This document shows, in pieces, positions 27,301-34,420 of a stretch of 64,000 bases of DNA. Source of the DNA: Paenibacillus sp. SYP-B3998 (GTDB lineage: Bacteria > Bacillota > Bacilli > Paenibacillales > NBRC-103111); the NCBI RefSeq assembly GCF_010820665.1, contig NZ_JAAIKC010000001.1:682001-746000 (forward strand), written 5' to 3'. The position numbers were made by a program, and so were the translations under genes. Under the pieces are notes generated by a model that was given only the letters and a program-made list of their open reading frames with translations, was not told the DNA's origin and did no database searches. Every line of letters begins with the position of its first letter. Position 1 is the stretch's first letter.

Positions 27301-27971
27301 GTAAAGTGGATAAAACGAATTCTGCGTTGTCGAACACGCGTAATGAATACTGGGTGACTAATGGCGATACCCTGTACAACATCATGGCGGTCAAATTTAA
27401 CGCTAACGTATCCGTAAAAGCTTTGAATCACTTGGTTGGCATGCCTTATATGTCCAGTATGAATCGAATCATGAACGTGTCTAATGGCACTGCGGTCTTG
27501 GATTTGGCTCAAAATAGCGGTTCGATTAGCGGAACTCAGCTTACCATGGATAGCTTGAAATTGAACGGCTGGCCGAACCTCGTCATGGAAAATAACACGG
27601 ACGCAAGCAATTTTGGATTCAATGTACTAGGTAATTATTATAAAACGATTGAAAAATTGCGGGAGAATCCCGATGAGGGCAGCAAAGCCAACTTCACATG
27701 GGGAAATATTAAAAATACGGATCGGTTAAATGTTAACGTAATCGATAGCGCTTCTAATGTTTCTTATGCTAGCGGGGAGTGGGTCGTTATGGTATTAAAA
27801 TATTCGGCAAGCGGAAGCGCAGAAGGCTTCACGGTCACACCGACGTATACGAATGCAAGTACGAAAGCTTTGAGTAATTTGATTGTTGAGGATAACAAAA
27901 TGAAGTTTAGTCTCACTTGGCCGAATGTCACGTTCACCGACAAGGCGAGCTCGGAAACGATTTCCTACTAA
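24357..27971 (+). CDS. Large secreted multi-module protein, putative polysaccharide lyase of unrecognised family
   Basis: This 1204-residue protein has a signal peptide ending near AAA at residue 30. Three beta-sandwich repeats resembling carbohydrate-binding modules follow, at about 76-235, 250-402 and 403-568. Each has a YKT(N/S) segment, a central LF/VSLY-type strand and a closing WFD(E/D) or SFDAA strand. Residues about 575-880 are helical with Trp/Tyr/His-rich motifs (GGAALLTYWWNQNG, DAHYGFYALSFLSDLYLL, NNVFSHETGYDLGRLLAVR), like the (alpha/alpha) toroid of lyases. Residues about 900-1204 look all-beta. The toroid plus beta layout and the adjacent GH105 gene suggest a polysaccharide lyase, but I do not recognise the family. 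Start 24357 or the adjacent ATG 24360, behind AGGAGG. Confidence 0.6.
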   Translation: MMLQPKTIQKVLIFVVMLSLLFQGISYAAADYPHGKVPIKDIYPTQQSVMDNLTIQKDKLLVGQQPDGNFEDFPHNTNVVANWNFENGTSTPTGWLSQTYAGSPTYAYVTNDSANAQAGKRLIQISSSSAASQGAWKTSLTGILPGQNYYFSTYYKTNNLASTDRGVTARISFLDAANNSVAASVYFDGKPGTQDWIELKGDVEIPALAANLDHVDIELLLWNATGTVSFDAARLMNRKIAANKEGAKETGFENVTIDTTNNYAAPWRLVTSAGSPNVSIDASQAKLGAKSAKITASSAATASWTQDVHLTKKTFNISTWYKTSNIVSSDKGVAIGIRFKDANNGDTAPEVFLNGSTGTKDWTRLAGQFTVPNVTAQDHVEISLYLYNATGTVWFDELQVEYANVLINGSFEASASGTAPDSWTYSAPEGSPKPTKLYEVSGANANSGAYSVGINSTSTTGRAYWYQPYTGTYREGDGRVFKAKYKTSAVFNSDATQTSSGVTLRVNFLKTDGTNAGNSVIVTAPPSTTWQEISTVFSVPTGTVKIEANLGLWYAEGTVWFDDAELVAPRQGGDMTDNTIGGAALLTYWWNQNGKSDADVQKAAQKAIDFYINKRTYTIDNPDTTYLRTLNSGGYYNRFYIDGESDAIGDYPTTAWALNSIGQILKYGAESGQPQLLTAQQKTTLEAIARSLWRWLTRTSIYNPQNADNQAIGTVVGGLTLGKVLNDTALQNEAIAYYNTGVAGTNNPVNDPGNGGAFGGVRNDRIAVNGHMIFDEKEKFDAHYGFYALSFLSDLYLLVNDKTSNFYLDGVEMAKYIDERLSENGWLYFGSRHDESDGDEGNITFYGNNVFSHETGYDLGRLLAVRVNFADSSYTPEVIGHRAHSNIEMHDHFKSWSGSKPSFNNEYSLSKNNVSVYFNKAGANLATPQAISVQGTAFTEGAVAGSRGEGLYYKDTNNAWNFLVNSSSGTNKYVSTTNYQVRKVDKTNSALSNTRNEYWVTNGDTLYNIMAVKFNANVSVKALNHLVGMPYMSSMNRIMNVSNGTAVLDLAQNSGSISGTQLTMDSLKLNGWPNLVMENNTDASNFGFNVLGNYYKTIEKLRENPDEGSKANFTWGNIKNTDRLNVNVIDSASNVSYASGEWVVMVLKYSASGSAEGFTVTPTYTNASTKALSNLIVEDNKMKFSLTWPNVTFTDKASSETISY

Positions 27972-28011
27972 AAGGGAGAAAAGCAATATTACGATAGTTT
28001 TGAACAATAAG

Positions 28012-28041
28012 AGAACAGCCTTCTGAGGCTGTTCTTTTCTA
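28012..28041 (+). terminator. Terminator after the secreted enzyme gene
   Basis: AGAACAGCC and GGCTGTTCT form a nine-base stem with a six-base loop, followed by TTTCT. It lies between the large enzyme and the GH105 gene. Confidence 0.8.
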
Positions 28042-28078
28042 TAATGGAAGTAATTATAAAAGAGGAGATGGGCATCGC

Positions 28079-29119
28079 ATGCAGCCATTTACACTAGATA
28101 CCGTAAGAACAAAGGCGGAAAGTATCTATCAATATATGACGGAAAAATCTTATGCGGATTGGGGGATGGATATCGGCCAGTGGGATTGGGTGCCAGGCGT
28201 TGGCGTTATCTCTATTTTGCGCTACTACGAACAGACGAAGGATGCTAAAGTACTGGATTATCTGAAAAATTGGACAGAGACGTATCGTGCAAAGGCGGAG
28301 CATGTCAAAGTAATTAATGGTATGGCGCCTTACGCGATTTATCCTTCTTTGTATGAATACACAGGTGATTCCTATTATAAAGAAGCTGCGGAGCAAATCG
28401 GAAATTGGATGCTGACTGAGGCGCCGCGTACTAGAGAAGGCGCTTTTGAACATACGGTGACAGAAAAAGCTGCATTTCCTGAGCAAGTATGGGCAGACAC
28501 AATCTTTATGGCTGTTTTATTTCTAGCCCGACTGGCCCGCGTTACGAAAAATAAGACTTATGCGGAAGAAGCGTTGAAACAAACGGAGCTTCATTTGCGT
28601 CTTTTGCAAGATCCAGCTACAGGCGTGTTGTTTCATGGCTGGAATTGCGCCGAAGGTCATCATATGTCCGCAGCGCGTTGGACAAGAGCTAATGCATGGG
28701 TCGCCGTAGGAGTTCCTGAAATCTATAAAGAATTAATGGGTTTGATTGAATTTCCGAAGGAGATCGTTGAAAATTATCAACGGCTTATGAACGGTCTATT
28801 GAACTATCAAGCACCGAATGGGCTGTGGCACACGGTTATGGATCAGAAGAGCTTCTATTATGAAACTTCCGGCAGCGCTGGTATCGCTTGCGGCATATTA
28901 AGCGGAATTCGTCAAGGCTTGCTAGGGAAGGAGCTTCGCCCTTACGCGGTTCGTAGTGTTGAGGCTGTGATGGAACAGACGGAATACAGAGGCAAAGTAC
29001 TGGGTGTATCCGGCGGCACACCTGTTATGCCAACGATAGAGGCTTATAATACACTTGAAATAATTCCTACTTTATATGGTCAGGGATTGGCCTTGATGCT
29101 ATTGAGCGAAATGATTTAG
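28079..29119 (+). CDS. GH105 unsaturated uronyl hydrolase (YteR/YesR-like)
   Basis: This 346-residue cytoplasmic protein has an (alpha/alpha)6 barrel. The GH105 signature FPEQVWADTIFMAVLFLARL places the catalytic aspartate at residue 140, close to D143 of YteR. HGWNCAEGHHMSAARWTRANAW and the terminal GQGLALMLLSEM are also typical. The enzyme hydrates the 4,5-double bond of unsaturated galacturonyl or glucuronyl residues that lyases leave at oligosaccharide ends. Lack of a signal peptide means it acts after import. AGAGGAG lies 11 bases before the ATG. The true substrate depends on the lyase upstream. Confidence 0.87.
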   Translation: MQPFTLDTVRTKAESIYQYMTEKSYADWGMDIGQWDWVPGVGVISILRYYEQTKDAKVLDYLKNWTETYRAKAEHVKVINGMAPYAIYPSLYEYTGDSYYKEAAEQIGNWMLTEAPRTREGAFEHTVTEKAAFPEQVWADTIFMAVLFLARLARVTKNKTYAEEALKQTELHLRLLQDPATGVLFHGWNCAEGHHMSAARWTRANAWVAVGVPEIYKELMGLIEFPKEIVENYQRLMNGLLNYQAPNGLWHTVMDQKSFYYETSGSAGIACGILSGIRQGLLGKELRPYAVRSVEAVMEQTEYRGKVLGVSGGTPVMPTIEAYNTLEIIPTLYGQGLALMLLSEMI

Positions 29120-29156
29120 TTCAGTACTGCTTGCAGTGATCTTCGCTAAAAAAAGG

Positions 29157-29210
29157 AATAACCTGTCTTCATGGGTGAACCAAACCTCGAAGACAGGTTA
29201 TTTATTATTC
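29157..29210 (+). terminator. Terminator after the GH105 gene
   Basis: AATAACCTGTCTTC and GAAGACAGGTTATT form a perfect 14-base stem around an 18-base loop, followed by TATTATTC. It closes the polysaccharide locus. I see nothing else clear up to 29345. Confidence 0.8.
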
Positions 29211-29362
29211 AAACTGGAAAGGTGATTCAGTCCCGTTCACGAGGAATAGGACTATTCGATCTAGGGAGATGGTTGAATCCAAAAAATTCTAGGTCATAAG
29301 AAGGATATTCGTGTAAAAATGTCGAACAAGATCGAATACTTAGACAGTGAAGGAGATTTTCT

Positions 29363-31129
29363 ATGTTTCGTTGGGTTACTTGGATCAGAAAAAAACTCAT
29401 TATGCGTATCGTAGCCGCAGTTATGGTCGTTATTCTCGCCTTATCGGCCGGATACATTATCATGGAATTAAGAAATGCCAAGAAGGCTGCAACGGAAGCA
29501 ATAGCGAGCTATGGCATTCGCTTGTCGCAGAGCTATGCGGGTCAACTCGATAAGAATAAAGTGCAGCAATTCCTGAAAGAGGGGAAAGAGAACGACCTCT
29601 ATTGGAGCTTACGCGAGGAGTTAGATCAATATCGCACGAAAATCGGCGCTCTTTATGTATATTTAGTGCGAATCGATAACAATCAGAAACCGCTCATTAT
29701 GATTGATGGACAGCCCAAAGGCTCGGATTCCGCTTCGCCTATTAATGAAGTGACGGATATGCCTGCAAAGTCGATTGAGGCCTTGTTGAAGGGCGAATCA
29801 TCGAGTTCACCGCTCATTGATAATCCCAAATACGGGACCTACTTATCTACGTATGCGCCTGTGATGGGACCAGATGGGAAGATGATCGCCATTCTTGGGA
29901 TTGATACAGCTGCTGGCGTAACGGAGAGTATAGCTAGTAGTGTCATTCGTGGGAACATGCCCTTGTATCTGTTGATGTTAGTTTTAACGTTGGCGGGACT
30001 TGGACTGCTTACCCTTTTAGTCTCACGTGCTCTTCAGCCGTTGCAGTGGATCGTAGCAGGCGCCGAAAGAATGGCCACAGGGGATTTACTTGAGGCCAAT
30101 CGGCTGCTGACCGAGCATCCTGTGCGATCCATTGATGAAATCGGCGCTGTCTATCAAGCGATGATCAAAATGTCGGGCAATATCAACGGCATTCTGCGGA
30201 CGATCGTTTCCAACGTCTCGCACACCTCCGACCAATTCGTGGCGTCGACAGAACGATTTACGAAAGAGGCTCATCACTTGCTTGCCATGAATGCCGAAGT
30301 TAATGAATGCGTTCAGACTGTAGCTGAGGGAGCGAGCACACAGCAATCCAGCACAGATGAGAGCGCACGCTCGATGGAGGAGATGGCAAGTGCGATTCAG
30401 CGTATCTCAGAAGCTGCATTGACCGTTTCAGATGCTTCAGGCCTTGTTCTGCATCGCGCAGAATCAGGTAAAGTAATTATTCATAATATGAATGGTCAGA
30501 TTACGCTGATTACTTCTGCAACTGACGAAGCTATTCGTCGAGCGTCTTCCTTACGTAGTCATTCCGAGGAGATCGGCGTCGCCATTCATGCGATTTCTGA
30601 TATCGCGGAGCAAACGAAGCTGCTTGCCCTCAATGCATCCATTGAAGCCGCGCGCGCAGGCGAGCATGGCGCAGGCTTTTCAGTTGTGGCAGGCGAAGTT
30701 CGTAAGCTTGCAGACAACGCTTCGAATTCTGCTTTGTTAATCGCTTCTTTATTGCAAAACATCCATCAAGAATCGCTTCGAATCAGTGAGGCTATGGATA
30801 ACGGGATGAATGAAATTCGCACAGGGGCCGCGCTATCCAAGCAAGCCGAGGAATCATTCACACATATCGTCGAGCAATTCCGCTTTGTGGCGGAGCAAAT
30901 CCAAGACATCTCGTCAGCAACTGAAGAGATGTCAGCAGGAGCCGAAGAGGTGACCGCTTCTGTCATTGGTATCGCTCATATCGCGAAAACTTCCTCCGTG
31001 GGGACGCAGAACATTCATGAGCTGACGCATAAGCAGTTGAAAGTTGCTCAGGATATCGCGGATTCGGCAACTACGTTGAGTGGATTGACGGATGAAATGC
31101 GTAAATCTATTCAACAAATTAATGTATAA
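29363..31129 (+). CDS. Methyl-accepting chemotaxis protein with Cache-like sensor
   Basis: This 588-residue receptor has a helix near residues 13-36, an extracellular Cache-like domain ([39 protein letters not shown]), a second helix near 197-219 ([20 protein letters not shown]), a HAMP domain, and a signalling domain with the hairpin-tip motif [20 protein letters not shown] that contacts CheA and CheW. It senses an unknown external ligand. Its position directly after the polysaccharide locus could mean attraction to the same sugar, but a separate terminator divides them. GAAGGAG precedes the ATG. Confidence 0.87.
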   Translation: MFRWVTWIRKKLIMRIVAAVMVVILALSAGYIIMELRNAKKAATEAIASYGIRLSQSYAGQLDKNKVQQFLKEGKENDLYWSLREELDQYRTKIGALYVYLVRIDNNQKPLIMIDGQPKGSDSASPINEVTDMPAKSIEALLKGESSSSPLIDNPKYGTYLSTYAPVMGPDGKMIAILGIDTAAGVTESIASSVIRGNMPLYLLMLVLTLAGLGLLTLLVSRALQPLQWIVAGAERMATGDLLEANRLLTEHPVRSIDEIGAVYQAMIKMSGNINGILRTIVSNVSHTSDQFVASTERFTKEAHHLLAMNAEVNECVQTVAEGASTQQSSTDESARSMEEMASAIQRISEAALTVSDASGLVLHRAESGKVIIHNMNGQITLITSATDEAIRRASSLRSHSEEIGVAIHAISDIAEQTKLLALNASIEAARAGEHGAGFSVVAGEVRKLADNASNSALLIASLLQNIHQESLRISEAMDNGMNEIRTGAALSKQAEESFTHIVEQFRFVAEQIQDISSATEEMSAGAEEVTASVIGIAHIAKTSSVGTQNIHELTHKQLKVAQDIADSATTLSGLTDEMRKSIQQINV

Positions 31130-31170
31130 TTGAGTAAAGCTCCGCAGAACATTAGACACACATTATAATG

Positions 31171-31229
31171 AACCCTTTTCAAGGTAGCGGACAGGAACTT
31201 TCAGCCCGCTGCTTTGTAAAGGGTTTTTG
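31171..31229 (+). terminator. Terminator of the chemoreceptor gene
   Basis: AACCCTTT pairs with AAAGGGTT and an inner GTAGCGG pairs imperfectly with CCCGCTGC, followed by TTTTTG. Confidence 0.7.
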
Positions 31230-31312
31230 ACGTTGCACAAAGATATGGTTTAGCTGAACGCGATATCGGATTCTTTATGTAGTAAAGCTTGGTGAGAGGA
31301 TAGACATAAGTC

Positions 31313-31374
31313 TTTACTTGATGCATACCATTACAGTATACTGTAAATGATACAGAATACTGTTTGGTATGCAT
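31313..31374 (+). promoter_or_regulatory. Promoter with nested palindromic operators upstream of the MerR-ClpP operon
   Basis: TTTACT (31313-31318) and TATACT (31337-31342) are 18 bases apart. The -10 lies inside the perfect 16-base palindrome TTACAGTATACTGTAA (31331-31346). A second copy, ACAGAATACTGT (31352-31363), is centred 19 bases further on. Both are enclosed by ATGCATACCA (31321-31330) and TGGTATGCAT (31365-31374). The arrangement suggests cooperative binding of a dimeric regulator, probably the MerR-like product just downstream. Confidence 0.6.
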
Positions 31375-31405
31375 TGTAGTGTAATTGAGAGTGAGGTCAG
31401 TGAAT

Positions 31406-31819
31406 ATGTATACCGCTAAGCAAGTTGCAGATATCATGCAGAAAGAAGATCCCCAGATGAATTTAAGAACAGTAAGGTATTATACCCAAATCGGTATGGT
31501 CCCGCCTCTTGAACTCGTTGGAAATAAAAGAGGTTATACCGAAGATCACCTTGCTCATTTTCGCGCCATCCTTACTTTGTCTAAAAGTGGGGAAACGTTA
31601 GCCAATATTCAGAAAAAATTAAAAGGACTCTCCATCGGAGAAGTAGGAAAGATCGGCGAAAACCTCCGTCTATATCAATCCAATCAATTTCTGCAAAATG
31701 AAACACATGTCATTCACGAAGATGTCATTATTTCAATGAGTCCGCGTATTTCCCAAGAGCTAAAAACGAAAATGATTGAAGCAGTAGCCCAACTCATGAA
31801 GGAGGACAGACATTCATGA
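31406..31819 (+). CDS. MerR-type transcriptional regulator
   Basis: This protein is about 137 residues long. Its N-terminal winged helix-turn-helix starts MYTAKQVADIMQKEDP and continues NLRTVRYYTQIGMVPP and NKRGYTEDHLAHFRAILTL, the MerR pattern, but the first recognition segment is slightly longer than in classic MerR. No cysteine cluster or drug-binding domain is visible; the rest is a short helical and beta tail. The ATG at 31406 is favoured over upstream starts. It probably binds the operators 32-93 bases upstream of its gene and controls the operon, whose next genes overlap or nearly touch it. Confidence 0.8.
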   Translation: MYTAKQVADIMQKEDPQMNLRTVRYYTQIGMVPPLELVGNKRGYTEDHLAHFRAILTLSKSGETLANIQKKLKGLSIGEVGKIGENLRLYQSNQFLQNETHVIHEDVIISMSPRISQELKTKMIEAVAQLMKEDRHS

Positions 31820-32346
31820 TGACTGTAAGATTCGCTAAATCCAAGCTTGAAAATGAAGAGGGAATGAACCATCTTTGGATTCAAATCGCTTCTATTGGCG
31901 AGGTGGAGGATGCCCGTATTCAGATCGTCCTCCCCGTAGGCATCCATCGAATGCCTAATCTAACCCTGCTTCCTGAAGCACCGACAGGGGAAATCCTCCT
32001 TAAGGATCTTACATCCGCGACAGACCTATTCATTGAGATCCTTACTCGCGGGCCAGTCCCCTGTGGGCAAACGGAGCTTGTATTTGCCCTGTCGTGCAAA
32101 GATAAACAAGGAAATGGCAGTCGAATTGAGCAAGTTATCCCCCTGACCATTGCGGATGAAGATGGCATGGATAATGTGCTTCTTGATGATGAAGTTGTAA
32201 AGCGAATCAAACAGTTACAACAACCTATTGAAGGATGTACACACAATCAACGGATCGACTATGTACCGAGGCAGATTGTCAAGATTGATTCTAATCTGTG
32301 TTCTGATTTAGAAAAAAAATACCGAATCGACGGGTTGGCTCATTAA
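31816..32346 (+). CDS. Unknown protein in MerR-ClpP operon, probable beta-sandwich plus C-terminal tail
   Basis: I do not recognise this 176-residue protein. It overlaps the MerR stop (ATGA) with AAGGAGG upstream. Residues about 18-115 alternate short hydrophobic strands ([49 protein letters not shown]), which looks like an Ig-like beta-sandwich. A charged stretch [15 protein letters not shown] and a polar tail ending KYRIDGLAH follow. No signal peptide, membrane helix or metal cluster is seen. The ClpP gene starts 14 bases later, so it could be an adaptor, substrate or inhibitor of that protease; this is inference only. Confidence 0.65.
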   Translation: MMTVRFAKSKLENEEGMNHLWIQIASIGEVEDARIQIVLPVGIHRMPNLTLLPEAPTGEILLKDLTSATDLFIEILTRGPVPCGQTELVFALSCKDKQGNGSRIEQVIPLTIADEDGMDNVLLDDEVVKRIKQLQQPIEGCTHNQRIDYVPRQIVKIDSNLCSDLEKKYRIDGLAH

Positions 32347-32359
32347 GGGGGACTATGAA

Positions 32360-32941
32360 GTGAATGTGATACCTTATGTCGTTGAAAGTACGGGAAGAGG
32401 CGAACGCACCCACGACATTTATTCGCGTATGCTGCAAGATCGAATCATTTTTTTAACTGGAGAAGTGACAGATACAATGGCAAATGCGATCATAGCGCAG
32501 CTGCTGTACCTTGACGCAACCGACTCAGATAAGGAAATTAAACTTTACATTAATAGTCCAGGCGGGTCAATAAGCGCAGGTTTGGGGATTTATGATGCTA
32601 TGCAATATATCAAATCCGATGTCAGTACACTTTGTATCGGTCTGGCGGCTTCTATGGGAGCATTTCTTCTGTCAAGCGGTACGAAAGGTAAGCGCTACGG
32701 CTTAAGGCACAGTGAGATCATGATTCATCAGCCACTAGGCGGAGCACAAGGTCAAGCTAGTGATATTGAGATTTGTGTAAGAAGAATACTAAAGCTTCGC
32801 GATAAATTAAATGGGCTTTTGGCCAAACAAACAGGCCAACCTCTAGAAAACATCCAAAGAGATACAGATCGAGATTACTTTTTGACTGCTCAGGAAGCTG
32901 TAAGCTATGGCTTGATCGATGCTGTGCTAACAAGCGAATAA
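32360..32941 (+). CDS. ClpP-type serine protease subunit (paralogue)
   Basis: This 193-residue ClpP has a complete catalytic triad: serine 98 in GLAASMGAF, histidine 123 in MIHQPLGG and aspartate 172 in [25 protein letters not shown] is conserved as well. The start is GTG 32360 with AAGGGGG eight bases before it. ClpP forms a 14-subunit chamber fed by Clp ATPases. Its length and motifs are those of an active subunit. Linkage to a MerR regulator and an unknown protein, rather than a free-standing CtsR-controlled gene, suggests a secondary, conditionally expressed ClpP. Confidence 0.88.
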   Translation: MNVIPYVVESTGRGERTHDIYSRMLQDRIIFLTGEVTDTMANAIIAQLLYLDATDSDKEIKLYINSPGGSISAGLGIYDAMQYIKSDVSTLCIGLAASMGAFLLSSGTKGKRYGLRHSEIMIHQPLGGAQGQASDIEICVRRILKLRDKLNGLLAKQTGQPLENIQRDTDRDYFLTAQEAVSYGLIDAVLTSE

Positions 32942-32942
32942 A

Positions 32943-32987
32943 AGTAGCCTTTAGTCCTTCCTGAAGCAGGAAGGACTAAGGGCTACT
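32943..32987 (-). terminator. Strong hairpin terminator between convergent genes
   Basis: A 21-base arm (32943-32963) pairs with 32967-32987 around a three-base loop with one G-T pair. On the minus strand it is followed by TTTTATT, so it ends the PASTA gene transcript; it may also stop the ClpP operon. Confidence 0.75.
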
Positions 32988-32989
32988 CG

Positions 32990-34174
32990 TTAAGGGTTTC
33001 CTTTGCTGATCCAGAACGTAACATTGTCGCCCTGCATGCCTTTCGTTCCAGCCGCGGGTTCTTGTTTCGTAACGGTTCCTTTGGCCTGGGAATTCGTTTC
33101 CAGCAGGAAGTTGTAATGAAGCCCAGCAGCTAATGCGTGGTTCTCTGCATCCACCTGAGACAAACCTACTAAATTCGGGATGACGGCTTCTTTTTTGGGC
33201 TCTGCCTTCGTCTCTGAATCCGTCGGCGTGGCCGTGATCTGAGCAGGTGGTTGCTTCGAAACAGATGGATCTGCTAAGGGCTTAGCAGTCTGGCTTGGTG
33301 TAACCGAGACATGACGATTGGACTTCGATGAGGAAGATGGCCATAAGGCCCAGGTGATGAAGACAGCTATAAGAACAAGGGCAAGCACTGTGATATTTGC
33401 TCGGGGAAAGGAGTTGAACTTACGAGCTTCGCGGATCGGAATGGGAGCGATGCTCGGTAAAGCCTCCCCCTCATCCACCAGTCCATTCGTCGATAGTAAT
33501 TTTCGGAGACCAAATATAAACGTGGGCAAGGAGGCCTGTCCTTGACCAACTTGCTTCACTAGCTTGATGAGACCTTGCTTTTGCTCAGCCGTTGCCGTAG
33601 GCATTGGCTGACGTTCTAGGTGTGCATGCAGCGTTTCGAAAGGGCCAGGTATTTCAATCGTTTGGGTAATAAATTGCATACATACACGGCATAATCCGAT
33701 AGCGCCTTGTGCTTGTGATTCTCCATTATCCCAATAGTTGATGACAGAGAGTCGTCCATTCTCACCCAACCATAAATTAGTAGCTTCTAAGGAAAAGCCT
33801 GTAACCTGAGTTTCTAGAGCATCAAGGATGGAAACGCCTAAGTCTGAGACGATGTTGATTACGTTGTCGAACGTCAAATGCTTCGTTTGAAGTGCATCCT
33901 TCCAGAGAATCCCTGGTTTGGATTGCAGAATAATAACGTCGTAGCCATCCTCAGATACGGTGTCGAGGATATGGTGGAATCCCTCATGCTGAAAACCAGC
34001 CTGAAGACTATATGTACGAACAAAAGTATCGCTATTCTGTCCCTCTTGAAGGCGAGTTTTATATAATAGTACTTGTCGATTCAGGACGATATCCTTCCCT
34101 CTGTAGATAGCACCATTATGTAAAGTGACAATTTGTGAACTGGGTACATAGCGTGAACTTACTTGCTCATTCAT
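32990..34174 (-). CDS. Membrane pseudokinase with one PASTA domain
   Basis: This 394-residue protein has a cytoplasmic kinase-like region (about 15-240), a helix near 270-290 (ITVLALVLIAVFITWALW), a Pro/Thr/Ser-rich stretch and one C-terminal PASTA domain (IPNLVGLSQVDAENHALAAGL to VTFWISKG). The layout matches PrkC/PknB kinases, but the HRD, DFG and lysine motifs cannot be found, and only one PASTA repeat is present instead of two to five. It is therefore probably a non-catalytic sensor of peptidoglycan fragments. It is divergent from a giant kinase/ATPase/histidine kinase gene and may partner it. Confidence 0.72.
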   Translation of the reverse strand: MNEQVSSRYVPSSQIVTLHNGAIYRGKDIVLNRQVLLYKTRLQEGQNSDTFVRTYSLQAGFQHEGFHHILDTVSEDGYDVIILQSKPGILWKDALQTKHLTFDNVINIVSDLGVSILDALETQVTGFSLEATNLWLGENGRLSVINYWDNGESQAQGAIGLCRVCMQFITQTIEIPGPFETLHAHLERQPMPTATAEQKQGLIKLVKQVGQGQASLPTFIFGLRKLLSTNGLVDEGEALPSIAPIPIREARKFNSFPRANITVLALVLIAVFITWALWPSSSSKSNRHVSVTPSQTAKPLADPSVSKQPPAQITATPTDSETKAEPKKEAVIPNLVGLSQVDAENHALAAGLHYNFLLETNSQAKGTVTKQEPAAGTKGMQGDNVTFWISKGNP

Positions 34175-34420
34175 TGCTCATCCATCCTTTCCTGCTTAAG
34201 CTATATAATTCGTTGAAATAAATAAATTTAGGTACCTTGGAGGATCTGGAACAATTTGGTTCGCCGCGCATAGCTACGATAAGGTGACCATTGCGATATG
34301 CCTCATATAAGGGGACGGCAAGTTATGGAGTTCATGCTATACTGGACAAGGACGCTGCGTCCGATCGGCCAAGCGAGATTTGGGAAATATGTTTACAAAG
34401 TAAGTTTTGGGAGGACCCTC
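34175..34420. other. Divergent intergenic region between pseudokinase and hybrid kinase genes
   Basis: This holds the 5' ends of both genes. A TATACT at 34338-34343 could be a -10 without a good -35. An in-frame open stretch from 34298 is not taken as coding because the ribosome site is at 34410-34416. Nothing else clear is seen. Confidence 0.4.
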
